Position numbers and translations under genes: made by a program
Shown here: positions 15,739 through 23,584 of the stretch, piece after piece
Layout of the letters: each line of letters starts with the position of its first letter
How positions within the stretch are numbered: the first letter of the stretch is position 1
Assembly: GCA_044221335.1 (NCBI GenBank)
Contig: JBGAPI010000042.1
Location: 1-46,362, forward strand
From: JBGAPI01 sp044221335
GTDB taxonomy: Bacteria > Pseudomonadota > Gammaproteobacteria > Xanthomonadales > Ahniellaceae
Reading direction: 5' to 3'
Length of the DNA stretch: 46,362 nucleotides
The notes under the pieces: model-generated
Told to the model about the DNA's origin: nothing
Databases searched by the model: none
Seen by the model: only the letters and a program-made list of their open reading frames with translations

Positions 15739-16278
15739 ATGCGGCCATTCCTCGTCGCTCTCGCCGTTGGTGCCATCGCCCTGCTCAATCCAACGGCCGT
15801 CGAGGCTCGCGGCAGCGGCGGACACCACACAAGCTCTTCAAAGTCAGAAAGCACGCCACGATCCAGCGCGCCGACCAAGTCGACGTATCGAGCCGCGCCG
15901 GCTCCCAAGTCGTATACCGCTGCGCCGCGGGCCTATAGCGCCCCCAAGGCCGTTGCGCCGCGCTCTACTCGCCCGGCGACGGCTCCCAAGCTTTCTCACT
16001 CTCCCGCTCCCCGTGCCTCCACACCGCGAGCCGTCGTCGGCTCACGCGCCGCGCCGGGGGTGCAACGCAATGCCGATGGGCGCATAGCCCGCAGCACCGC
16101 CGCTAAAGACCATTTCCAGCACGACCATCCGTGCCCGTCGACCGGGCGCGCCTCCGGTCCATGCCCTGGATACGTGATCGACCACATCAAGGCACTCAAG
16201 CACGGCGGCGCCGACGATCCATCGAACATGCAATGGCAGACGATCGCGGCGGCGAAGGAAAAGGACAAGATCGAGTAG
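15739..16278 (+). CDS. Exported HNH-type nuclease-like protein
   Basis: The 179-residue product starts with a signal peptide ending 'LNPTAVEARG'. An 85-residue Ser/Pro/Ala-rich linker follows, then a small HNH-like domain: 'HFQHDHPCPSTGRASGPCPG' then 'YVIDHIKALKHGGADDPSNM' with 'QWQT'. The D-H at the start of the helix, the H-G-G-A-D-D-P-S-N-M-Q-W segment and the Cys pair fit the HNH fold that binds one catalytic metal and a structural zinc. Being exported, it would act in the periplasm or outside, possibly on incoming or competitor DNA; that role is inference. It is the first element gene inside attL and reads toward the element's interior. Confidence 0.7.
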   Translation: MRPFLVALAVGAIALLNPTAVEARGSGGHHTSSSKSESTPRSSAPTKSTYRAAPAPKSYTAAPRAYSAPKAVAPRSTRPATAPKLSHSPAPRASTPRAVVGSRAAPGVQRNADGRIARSTAAKDHFQHDHPCPSTGRASGPCPGYVIDHIKALKHGGADDPSNMQWQTIAAAKEKDKIE

Positions 16279-16476
16279 GCGCCTCAGGGATCGCGCGGCG
16301 ACCGTTGCCAGCGCGCGCCGAAGGATGCGGACGTCCCGGCAAAGCGTGATGACCTCGGGCGCGGCGATGCTGCCGTCGCCAATGCAAGGCGCGGCCAGGA
16401 GAGTTCGATGGGTTCGCATCGGCCGGACGGTGCCGATGTTCGGTCGCTGGAGTTGCGACGAAGCCAGTTCCGAGCC

Positions 16477-17118
16477 TCATTGTCGCAATGCAAAGAGGAG
16501 CTTGCCTTTCTTGCCTACACCGATTGATTCAAAGCCGAACGCCTCAACCAGGGCCAAGCTGTGCACGTTTTCCGGGTCAACGGTCGCGGTGACCTCACGA
16601 AGCCCCAGCGGCCCGAAAGCAGCGTCAATCAGTAGTCGTGCAACCTCCCTGCCTAGGCGTTCCTTGCGCCCCATGAATGCATGCTGGCCCAGCACTATTC
16701 GGAGTTCCGCGGTAGGTCCTGCATCGAGATCCCTCGCAAGTGATGCCCGACCAAGAAGCTCGCCGCCTGAGTTTCTGCATACCGCAAGGTGTCGATAGCT
16801 CGGACACTGCGCCGACATCTCGGAAATCCATACGTCGCGAGCCTTGCCCACTGGACCGTCAAGGAATCTCTTCACGACAGGATCGCTTTCAATCTCCCAC
16901 AGCGCAGCGATGTGGCGAACTTCCAATGGCGCAATATTGATGCGCGGCCCGAAGATGGGAAGAATGTCGGCGAGTGCTATTCCCACGGTTGCCACCAAAT
17001 GCCATCGAGCTGTCGCGCTGGATGGTAGCCGCTCGGCCGTCCTCGGCACTGACGTCCGGCTCATCCCATGCCTCGTTGGGCGTAGGGACAAGGTCGCTAC
17101 CACCATTCCCCGATGCAA
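16477..17118 (-). CDS. GNAT family N-acetyltransferase (element cargo)
   Basis: This is a GNAT-fold protein of the RimJ/RimL type. The core starts about 'RINIAPLEVRHIAALWEIES' and shows 'GGELLGRASLARDL', the acetyl-CoA pocket region 'RKERLGREVARLLIDAAFGP' and the C-terminal 'NVHSLALVEAFGFESIG'. The classical R/Q-x-x-G-x-G/A loop is present as R-K-E-R-L-G-R-E. The longest frame starts at 17118, but the first 45-55 residues look non-coding. GTG 16986 or ATG 17064 are alternative starts, none with a clear ribosome site. The substrate is unknown. It lies among cargo genes and may be a toxin-antidote, resistance or modification enzyme. Confidence 0.65.
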   Translation of the reverse strand: MHRGMVVATLSLRPTRHGMSRTSVPRTAERLPSSATARWHLVATVGIALADILPIFGPRINIAPLEVRHIAALWEIESDPVVKRFLDGPVGKARDVWISEMSAQCPSYRHLAVCRNSGGELLGRASLARDLDAGPTAELRIVLGQHAFMGRKERLGREVARLLIDAAFGPLGLREVTATVDPENVHSLALVEAFGFESIGVGKKGKLLFALRQ

Positions 17119-17132
17119 CTCGCCAAAGTGCG

Positions 17133-18119
17133 CTACGGCGCGTCTTCAGCCTGATGGGCGTCCGCCGCGTTCTTTACTCGATAAATTGTTCGGACGCCCG
17201 GCACCGCACCGATCAAGAGAGCGGCAAGTTTCTCGTAGGTATTGGGCGTAGCAGGTGAAACTCCGAAATGAATGGTATTTCGGGAATCCCTGACAGCATC
17301 GCTCCACACGCTCACGTCGCGAAGCTCTTGAAGCCTGACACCGGACGTCCGCTCTATCGCCTCGAAGTCCTCCCGGTGACCGTACATCGTGAGCACCGCT
17401 AAAATCTTCTTTTGAACGCCAACCATCGGGCTTTCTAGGTCCTGAACCTGTTTTGCGTAGTTGCCGCGTCTCGCGACTGGCAACGCGCGAAGCAGCGCGG
17501 CCCCCAATTCAAGCCATGCCCCCTCCGACGCTCTGCCAAGCATGGCCAGTGCCGCGGTGAACAGTTCCATGCGAAAGCAGCGCACCGCTTCCTTGAACGC
17601 GAGATCGACCTCAGGGTGCATGGTCGGCACGCCAAGTGTCGACAGGTACAGGTCGGGCTCAGATAAAAACTCTCGCCCCTCGTTGACCTTTGAGGGCGCA
17701 ACCCTCACTCGCTGCGGAACCGGCATCACAAACTGTTCGAGCTGCCAGCCTGCCGACATTCCACTTCCAACACCTGGTGCGTTTGTCGTCCAATCAATTG
17801 CCGCCGTCGGGTAGATCTCTCCTGCCAACTGGATCAGATGCCCCGAATGGATCAACGACCAAATCCCCTCGATCGCAGCCACTCTCCATGATGTCGCTTC
17901 AGCTGCGCGGCATATCATCGCGAGAGAGTCGACGGACTCATGAAGCACGAGGGGCCGAGGGATAGCTGCTTGGTTTGCCGCGAGGACGTGCGAAATCAGC
18001 TGTAAGGCGTCGGGGTCGCCTGCTGCGTGCTCTAGGACGATGGCCTTGGCGATGGTTACACGCTGCGGGGTGACCTGAATTCGGCGCAAGAGTTGTTGAT
18101 AGGCTTCGGTCGGGTTCAT
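17133..18119 (-). CDS. DUF4145-like protein, possible defence cargo
   Basis: The product is 328 residues from ATG 18119 (an upstream ATG at 18206 gives 357). The N-terminal third is helical and unrecognised. The C-terminal half contains a segment beginning 'LFTAALAMLGRASEGAWLEL' and ending 'SDAVRDSRNTIHFGVSP'. An 'A-x-x-M-L-G-R-x-x-E' helix followed by 'R-N-x-x-x-H' is the layout I associate with DUF4145/HEPN-like proteins, several of which sit in abortive-infection loci. The R-x-x-x-H-like motif here is R-N-T-I-H, so HEPN-type RNase activity is possible. Gene position in element cargo fits a defence role. This is inference; a plain regulatory role is equally open. Confidence 0.45.
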   Translation of the reverse strand: MNPTEAYQQLLRRIQVTPQRVTIAKAIVLEHAAGDPDALQLISHVLAANQAAIPRPLVLHESVDSLAMICRAAEATSWRVAAIEGIWSLIHSGHLIQLAGEIYPTAAIDWTTNAPGVGSGMSAGWQLEQFVMPVPQRVRVAPSKVNEGREFLSEPDLYLSTLGVPTMHPEVDLAFKEAVRCFRMELFTAALAMLGRASEGAWLELGAALLRALPVARRGNYAKQVQDLESPMVGVQKKILAVLTMYGHREDFEAIERTSGVRLQELRDVSVWSDAVRDSRNTIHFGVSPATPNTYEKLAALLIGAVPGVRTIYRVKNAADAHQAEDAP

Positions 18120-18259
18120 TGGTGGCCCTACGGGATCAACCGGGTGCATCTGGTGCAGGCAGCTGATCAACCACCGCTGCCGTTGAATTTCGTTCGACCG
18201 CACCAACGCGCGATTCGCCGCGACCTAGAATACCGGTAGCCAACTGGCGGAGAGCAACC

Positions 18260-18502
18260 ATGTCAGCCTTTGAATGGATCGTCATCGTGTTGCTCGTCGG
18301 CATCCTGCTGCGATCCGGCGGCGGGTCGGCTCGCTTAGATGCCTTGACCTCGTTGCTGCGACAGCTCGACGAGCGGCTAGGAAGAATGGAGCAACACCTC
18401 GCCGAGATCAACGCATCGACCAGTTCTACCAGCGATGATGTCTCGGCGATCCGCGTTGCCAACATGCCGTATACGTCTGGCGACCCCGACGATCCCCGCT
18501 AG
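18260..18502 (+). CDS. Small membrane-anchored coiled-coil protein
   Basis: This 80-residue protein has an N-terminal membrane segment 'FEWIVIVLLVGILL'. A helix with regular Leu spacing follows ('RLDALTSLLRQLDERLGRME'), then a polar tail. An 'AGCAACC' stretch precedes the ATG without a strong ribosome site. It lies between the DUF4145-like gene and the DUF5681 gene on the opposite strand, with its tail nearly touching the latter's end (4-bp overlap at 18499-18502). Function is unknown. Comparable small anchored coiled coils occur as phage superinfection-exclusion or toxin proteins, but nothing here proves that. Confidence 0.6.
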   Translation: MSAFEWIVIVLLVGILLRSGGGSARLDALTSLLRQLDERLGRMEQHLAEINASTSSTSDDVSAIRVANMPYTSGDPDDPR

Positions 18503-18832
18503 CTCCGCACTTGACCCGACCGGTTGGCTCTGACGATTGCCTCAAGCTCTGCATCCGACATCGAGGAATACGGGCGATCCTGCGGATGCTCGATTTCTAC
18601 GGCCTGCATCGGCTTGCCATAGCCTCGGTCGAGCAGCGCCACTGCGGCGGCAATGCGAGACCGCGCGTCACGCTCCGGGTCTTTCATGATTGCGGCCAAG
18701 GTATCGATAGCNNNNTGCTGCCTTTCTCACGTCAGCGGCCATCTTCGGCCGCCCGCCAGGGTTTCCAGACTGTCCCTTGTCGAAGGGGCGACCCACGACG
18801 CGCGCTGATCCGCCGTTGTTCTGAGCAATCAT
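18499..18832 (-). CDS. DUF5681 family phage-type protein, interrupted by N-gap
   Basis: Two open segments share one gene. The 5' part (18832 down to 18716) begins 'MIAQNNGG' and contains 'GRPFDKGQSGNPGGRPK', the DUF5681 signature. The 3' part (18711 down to 18499) includes 'ARSRIAAAVALLDRGYGKP' and ends 'VRANRSGQVRS'. Between them are four undetermined bases (18712-18715). Four is not a multiple of three and the two parts are in different frames if the gap length is taken literally, so the gap length is probably only nominal. Such proteins are found near phage terminase genes and are thought to bind DNA. It follows the virion-type gene on the same strand, with a 4-bp ATGA overlap at 18829-18832. 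Confidence 0.7.
18712..18715. other. Assembly gap (NNNN)
   Basis: Four undetermined bases lie inside the DUF5681 gene. The flanking text is CAGC-rich on one side and AGC/GCT on the other, which suggests a scaffold join or an unresolved short repeat rather than a biological feature. Confidence 0.97.
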
Positions 18833-20793
18833 GGTTGGTCCTCATGCGCGCGAGCCGCATTGGCGAGTGCCGGTGTAGCCACATTGGTCCCGGCAGCGGA
18901 GAGCTGAGCCATGAGCGTCGACAGCTGCCTTCTCTGTGCCGGCGGAAGCGATGCCATGATCCGCTTCAGCTGCTCTGGATTGAGCAGAGCTTGCCGCAAC
19001 CGCTCCGGATCGCTCTTGAAGAACCGACCCACAAAGCTAAGTGCGCCATTCAATCGCGAGAACACGGGAAGGCTTGAAACGCCCTCGGGTAGACCGAGAG
19101 GACCGAACACAGCATCGAGGATGGTCTGCCCATGCTGTAGTTGTGCCGTTGGGCTGCCGGGCGGCCTTGCTGCGGTCATCGCTAGGTTCTGCCGCGCGAG
19201 GTCATCGCCTACCGCTCCGAGTGTCTTCGTCTGGTCCGGAGACATCACGTCCTGAAACCGTGCCTGCCGAAACCCTGTGGCCGTCCGCGCGGTCCGGTCT
19301 GCGTTCTTCAGCTGCTGGGCAAACTTGGCAGGAGAGAGCACCGGATTTCCGAGCTGATCCTCAAGAGCGCTCGTCGAACTGCTGAGAATGCGTTGCCCAA
19401 TCTGCATCTGGCTAACGGGAAGCGACTTGTCGGCGTACGTCCGCAGGTATTGCCCAAACTCCGGGGCCACCTCGGAAATCTGGTTGTCTAGCATCCCCCG
19501 AACCTGGATCAGCTCCTTTCGCGCGAGCTTAGTCGCCGCTTGATCGCCGCCGAGCTTCCCGCTCATGAGGTCACCGATGTGCTGGCGGATGCCATACAGG
19601 GCGCCGACGTTTGTATCCCCCTCGACAAGCTTCGCCTTTACGCTGCTGAGCGCAGAAGCCACGGCATCGCGCTTGCCAGATGGGCTCGTCAGCAGCCTGT
19701 CGATCAACGCGACTACAGGTTTCGTATTCACGCCATCCGTTGCTAACGCCTTCTCTAGCAAGGGCATCGCTGCCGCTTGTCGCGCCGCTGTCGCCGCATC
19801 CATCTTCGACGCGTCACCGGCAATTTGCTGGATCGCTTCCAAGCGCGCCGCATTGTTCGCGGTCCGCTGCGACGCCAGGGCGCCCGCGAACTGTGGATCG
19901 CGCGAAGCGACCGCCCGCTCAAGCTGGTACAGCCCATTGTCGTTGATCGCCTCCGCAGAGGTCCGCGCCACACCTGGGACCGACGATTGCTCGATCGACT
20001 GTGCGGCTTGTGGATTCTCCATGAACGCCAGAATGGTCTCCGCTGCCCTGCGATCCGATGCCGCTGCCGTAGGGGCTCGCAAGGTGTTTCCGATCGCGCC
20101 GGCAACCGCGCCTACCCCCTTCGGGATTGCATAGGCCAGCGGGCCAACCGCCGCCCCAAGTGCGACGTTGCCCGTGCGCCCGAGGGAATCCGTTGATGCG
20201 ACGGGTTGAAGTGCTCCCTGCGCACCGCCAACGAGTGCGGCCATCTTCGCGGATGACGGCGCGAGCAGCGCATCTCCGGCAGCCCCTGCCCCGCCATACT
20301 TGAGCGCGCCACCCGTCGCGAGCATTGCTGCGAGATTTGCTCCGACGACGCCACCAAGCCCCGCCTTCGTTCGCATAAGTGGCGCATCTTCCCTGCGGTG
20401 TTCGTCGATGGTGTCCTGAATCGCCCCCGACGGCTTATCGACCAAGCCAAGCATCCGCCCCATATCGCGAGCTGATCCGTAGACCATCCCTGCCGGTCCC
20501 AACATGTTGATTGGATCAGACGCATATTGAGCGAGCCCCAATCCGATCCCCTCAAACCCAGCGCCCATAGCCGCCTTGAAGTTCTCCATGTCGGTCCCAA
20601 GCCCGTTAGCGTGGTCCTTCAGGTTGCCTTGTGCGTCGAATCCCGCGGACGCAAGGGCCTGCTGGTGAATGTCCTGAGCGCCACTCACGATCGCTCGCGC
20701 GATGGCCTTTGCTGCTTCCGTGTCGCCCGCAGCATCGGCCCGTTGAAGTGCGCCGTAGAGCTGTTGATAGGTTGGGCCGTTGGTGGAAGTCAT
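18829..20793 (-). CDS. Large Ala-rich virion/ejection-type phage protein
   Basis: The product is 654 residues, Ala/Gly/Gln-rich. A central hydrophobic Gly/Ala region spans about residues 110-215 ('GVVGANLAAMLATGGALKYG', 'GAVAGAIGNTL'). A long helical segment follows, with 'LRTYADKSLPVSQMQIGQRI', 'TGFRQARFQDVMSPDQTKTL' and 'DPERLRQALLNPEQLKRIMA'. This pattern resembles internal virion or DNA-ejection proteins of short-tailed phages, recalled by gestalt only. It starts by ATGA overlap with the TubC_N/zinc gene, inside the replication run of the element, with no other virion gene present. It may be a helper-packaged protein or a remnant of a phage module. Function is not proven. Confidence 0.55.
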   Translation of the reverse strand: MTSTNGPTYQQLYGALQRADAAGDTEAAKAIARAIVSGAQDIHQQALASAGFDAQGNLKDHANGLGTDMENFKAAMGAGFEGIGLGLAQYASDPINMLGPAGMVYGSARDMGRMLGLVDKPSGAIQDTIDEHRREDAPLMRTKAGLGGVVGANLAAMLATGGALKYGGAGAAGDALLAPSSAKMAALVGGAQGALQPVASTDSLGRTGNVALGAAVGPLAYAIPKGVGAVAGAIGNTLRAPTAAASDRRAAETILAFMENPQAAQSIEQSSVPGVARTSAEAINDNGLYQLERAVASRDPQFAGALASQRTANNAARLEAIQQIAGDASKMDAATAARQAAAMPLLEKALATDGVNTKPVVALIDRLLTSPSGKRDAVASALSSVKAKLVEGDTNVGALYGIRQHIGDLMSGKLGGDQAATKLARKELIQVRGMLDNQISEVAPEFGQYLRTYADKSLPVSQMQIGQRILSSSTSALEDQLGNPVLSPAKFAQQLKNADRTARTATGFRQARFQDVMSPDQTKTLGAVGDDLARQNLAMTAARPPGSPTAQLQHGQTILDAVFGPLGLPEGVSSLPVFSRLNGALSFVGRFFKSDPERLRQALLNPEQLKRIMASLPPAQRRQLSTLMAQLSAAGTNVATPALANAARAHEDQP

Positions 20794-21458
20794 GCCGGTT
20801 CTCCGTTGACGGGGGTTGTGTCGCTGTCGGGTTGCCAGTCCGGACAGGTGTGGACCTTGAATGGAAGGAATCCGCGCGAGTCATCGGCAGCGCATCCGCC
20901 AAATCCTCCACGAGGGTTTCTGGTGTTCGGGACGAAGTGCCGACAGTCCTGGCACTTCACATCGGGACGGTCGAACAACTGGCCGGCGCGCCGTCGGAAG
21001 CACCAGGGGCAACTCATGACCACCGGCCATCCATTTGGCGCGCGCCGATCGGACTGCTCGCAGACTTCCGGCCAGAGCCACACCGGGCCGCATCCGTCGC
21101 AGACAGCCGGCGTGTCGTACCCCGTGGGGCGTTTGCCGGCATCGCGGTCGGCGGTGTCGGCCAGGGCGCGGATGTAGGCGCGCAGCTCGTCGGTAGTTCT
21201 GCCGGCGCAGTCCTCGACGTCAACCGCCTCCAGCCCGTCCACGGCGGCCAATGATTCCCCCTCTCGCTCGGCGACCAGTCGAATTTCGGCGCGCGGCTCC
21301 CGAAGTTCGGCCAGGATGTCCGGCTTGCGAGTCATCAGTAGGTCGCGAATTTCTGCAGTCACCGTTCCCTTCGGCGCCTCGACGTGCAGCCGGTCGCCGT
21401 TAGCAGAGAGCTTGATCCCTTGCTCTCTCATCGAGCGAATCAGGATTGCGGCGCTCAT
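20790..21458 (-). CDS. TubC_N-like docking / zinc-binding protein
   Basis: This is a 222-residue protein. The N-terminal 50 residues ('IRSMREQGIKLSANGDRLHV' then 'EAPKGTVTAEIRDLLMTRKP') look like the TubC N-terminal docking domain: a short helix, a beta hairpin and a helix ending K-P-x-I-L-A-E-L. TubC_N domains were described from hybrid PKS-NRPS enzymes, and similar N-terminal segments occur in primase-linked proteins of mobile elements. The C-terminal half has cysteine pairs C-D-G-C, C-P-W-C and C-Q-D-C and a final Cys-rich stretch, so it probably binds zinc. It overlaps both neighbours by a few bases (primase stop at 21455, start of the next gene at 20793), so the run is translationally coupled. 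Confidence 0.6.
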   Translation of the reverse strand: MSAAILIRSMREQGIKLSANGDRLHVEAPKGTVTAEIRDLLMTRKPDILAELREPRAEIRLVAEREGESLAAVDGLEAVDVEDCAGRTTDELRAYIRALADTADRDAGKRPTGYDTPAVCDGCGPVWLWPEVCEQSDRRAPNGWPVVMSCPWCFRRRAGQLFDRPDVKCQDCRHFVPNTRNPRGGFGGCAADDSRGFLPFKVHTCPDWQPDSDTTPVNGEPA

Positions 21459-23584
21459 AGGTCGAGTACCTCCACAGACGCCGGATCGGTCGTTTCATCC
21501 GTGACAGCGTGACAATGGCGGTCTAGAGCCATTTCCGGGTCTTTCGCATCCGTGACAGGGTTGCCGGCGTCACGGATAGAAATTCCCTGAAAACGTTGAT
21601 CTAGAGCCGTTGTCACGGCGTCACGGGGCTTCGCCCCTTGTTCGTCGGAGAGGTATCGGGCGAAGGCATCAGTGAACGCCTTGAGGTCGTAACCCTTGAG
21701 CCGGCGGCCGTCCGGCAGTCGCGTGGTTTCCGGTTTGATCCCAAAGCCCTTCACCCTGTCGGCGAGCTGACGCGGGGACATCGCCTTTCCCCGGTTCCAG
21801 GTTGCCCATGGTCCGTCGTCGTCCTTCACCAGTTCGTCGAGAAGGTCGCTGCTCGCGATGCGCCGCGCCTTCTTCCGCTCAAACACTTCCCGGATAGCCG
21901 TCAGCAGCTCGACTCCGATCGTTGGTGCCTCTTCCTCGACACCGTGCAACTCGACAGCGGCATCCCTTGCGCGCGCGGGCCAATCTCCGCCGACAACCTC
22001 GGCAATCGAAAGCAGGGGCTCCCAGCAGTCCTGCGCACGATCGTTCAGCCCGAGCGGATAGATCGGGTGTCTGGCACCGACTCTTCCAGCGTTATCGGCG
22101 GACCACCGCGCCAGCTTCGCCGACAGCGTCTCCCAGGCCTTCGGGTCAGAGTGGCGGATGTTCTCGACCACTTCGCCACCGACTCGGCGCCGCATTCGAA
22201 GCGGAATCGAACGGTCCTCGATCGTGTCTGCCAGTCTGCCGATGCCGCAGAGCGCCTTTGCCCCCCACGTCGAGAACTTTGTCGGCACATGGTCATCCCC
22301 AACGCTGCGAACGACGTAGGCGGTCTCCCGATACAGACCCGAATTGATGAGCCCCCTGGCCTCGTCGTTATCCCGAAGGAAGGTGTCGGCCTCGTCTACC
22401 AACAACGTCGGCTGCCACGCCTCCATGCTCCGGAAGAGCGCGGCGGGGGTGATGTTCGACACCGCCATCGGCCGACAGACCAGCCTCGACAACGCCGTAA
22501 GCAGGATCGTCTTACCGCAGCGCTTCTCCGGCGCGGTGATGTGCGCCAGCGGGGACACTGTCACCGTGTCCATGCACCATGTATGGATCACCCACAGAGC
22601 AGCCGCGATGATTGTCGGCTCGTCGGCGATCACATGCCGCTTAAGCACCCCGCAGACTTCTAACAGAAGTGTCGACCCATCAACGGGCCGGCTCCAGGGG
22701 ATCACTTCGGGGAAGGGGTCGTCACACTCGCCCGTCTCGCCCAATGACGTCAGCCGATCAAGTTCAGTGACCGCAGCTTTTGCCGCCTTCGCTCTTGCGC
22801 GAACTCGCTGGTATTCGGCCGGATCGGATTCCCGTATGTGTCGGACTGCCGCTAGCACGTCCTTCTCGAAGATCGCTCCAGGGTCTGCACCGAGCCTCTC
22901 CAGTGCGGATGCAACGATGTCCTTCGCGGCCGGCTTGTCGACAGAATCGACGTTCTCGATCGGTTGAGCAGCGCGCAGCGGGAGTGCCTCGACGTCGGCC
23001 TTCGTCGAGCCGACGTGAGCATCCAGCCAGTCGACACAATCACCACCCCCCGGCAATCCCAGCGAGTCGACATCGACCACTTCGACCGTGCATCCGAGCT
23101 TGCGAAGGATCGCCGCCACATTGCTGCAGTACGTCGATCCGGCCGGCGGCTTGTCTGCCTCGTCAGTGTCCGGCCAGATCACGCAGCATCGACCCGCCAG
23201 CGGGGACCAGTCGGCGGAGTTCGCGCTGCTGCTGCCGCCGCTCGTCGTCGACACCAGGCCGAGGGCTGCCAGTGCATCGGCGCACTTCTCTCCCTCCACT
23301 ATCCAGACCGTGTCGTTCGCCGCTAGCACCTCAGGCAACCGATAGATCGGCTTGCCAGTCTCCGGCTTGTCGGGCTCGCCTTCTTCGTACCCCGTACCGT
23401 TCCAGCGCATCGGGCGAATCCACTTCGAGCCGTCCTGCAGCTTGCAGCGAATCCGCCAGCACCAGGGCGACCCGTCGGCCATCTGGTACTCGTAGAGCGC
23501 CTCAGCCACGAAGGCGCCCTTGATCTTGCTCGAAGCGATCCGCCGCGCTGCTGCCTTCGGGGTTTCCACAGGGACGGCACTCAT
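21455..23584 (-). CDS. TOPRIM primase plus DUF3631 helicase
   Basis: The 709-residue replication protein starts at an ATG overlapping the stop of the zinc-finger ORF (ATGA, 23581-23584); the longer frame to 23755 has an Arg-rich non-coding-like head. A TOPRIM domain is visible in 'TVWIVEGEKCADALAALGLV' with 'GRCCVIWPDTDEADKP' (the E and D-x-D metal residues) around residues 95-190. A helicase-type DUF3631 domain follows from about residue 310, with Walker A-like 'APEKRCGKTILLTALSRL', Walker B 'PTLLVDEADTFLRDND' and 'DTIEDRSIPLRMRRR'. It would prime and unwind the element's own origin. It ends at 21455, overlapping the next gene. Confidence 0.85.
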   Translation of the reverse strand: MSAVPVETPKAAARRIASSKIKGAFVAEALYEYQMADGSPWCWRIRCKLQDGSKWIRPMRWNGTGYEEGEPDKPETGKPIYRLPEVLAANDTVWIVEGEKCADALAALGLVSTTSGGSSSANSADWSPLAGRCCVIWPDTDEADKPPAGSTYCSNVAAILRKLGCTVEVVDVDSLGLPGGGDCVDWLDAHVGSTKADVEALPLRAAQPIENVDSVDKPAAKDIVASALERLGADPGAIFEKDVLAAVRHIRESDPAEYQRVRARAKAAKAAVTELDRLTSLGETGECDDPFPEVIPWSRPVDGSTLLLEVCGVLKRHVIADEPTIIAAALWVIHTWCMDTVTVSPLAHITAPEKRCGKTILLTALSRLVCRPMAVSNITPAALFRSMEAWQPTLLVDEADTFLRDNDEARGLINSGLYRETAYVVRSVGDDHVPTKFSTWGAKALCGIGRLADTIEDRSIPLRMRRRVGGEVVENIRHSDPKAWETLSAKLARWSADNAGRVGARHPIYPLGLNDRAQDCWEPLLSIAEVVGGDWPARARDAAVELHGVEEEAPTIGVELLTAIREVFERKKARRIASSDLLDELVKDDDGPWATWNRGKAMSPRQLADRVKGFGIKPETTRLPDGRRLKGYDLKAFTDAFARYLSDEQGAKPRDAVTTALDQRFQGISIRDAGNPVTDAKDPEMALDRHCHAVTDETTDPASVEVLDL

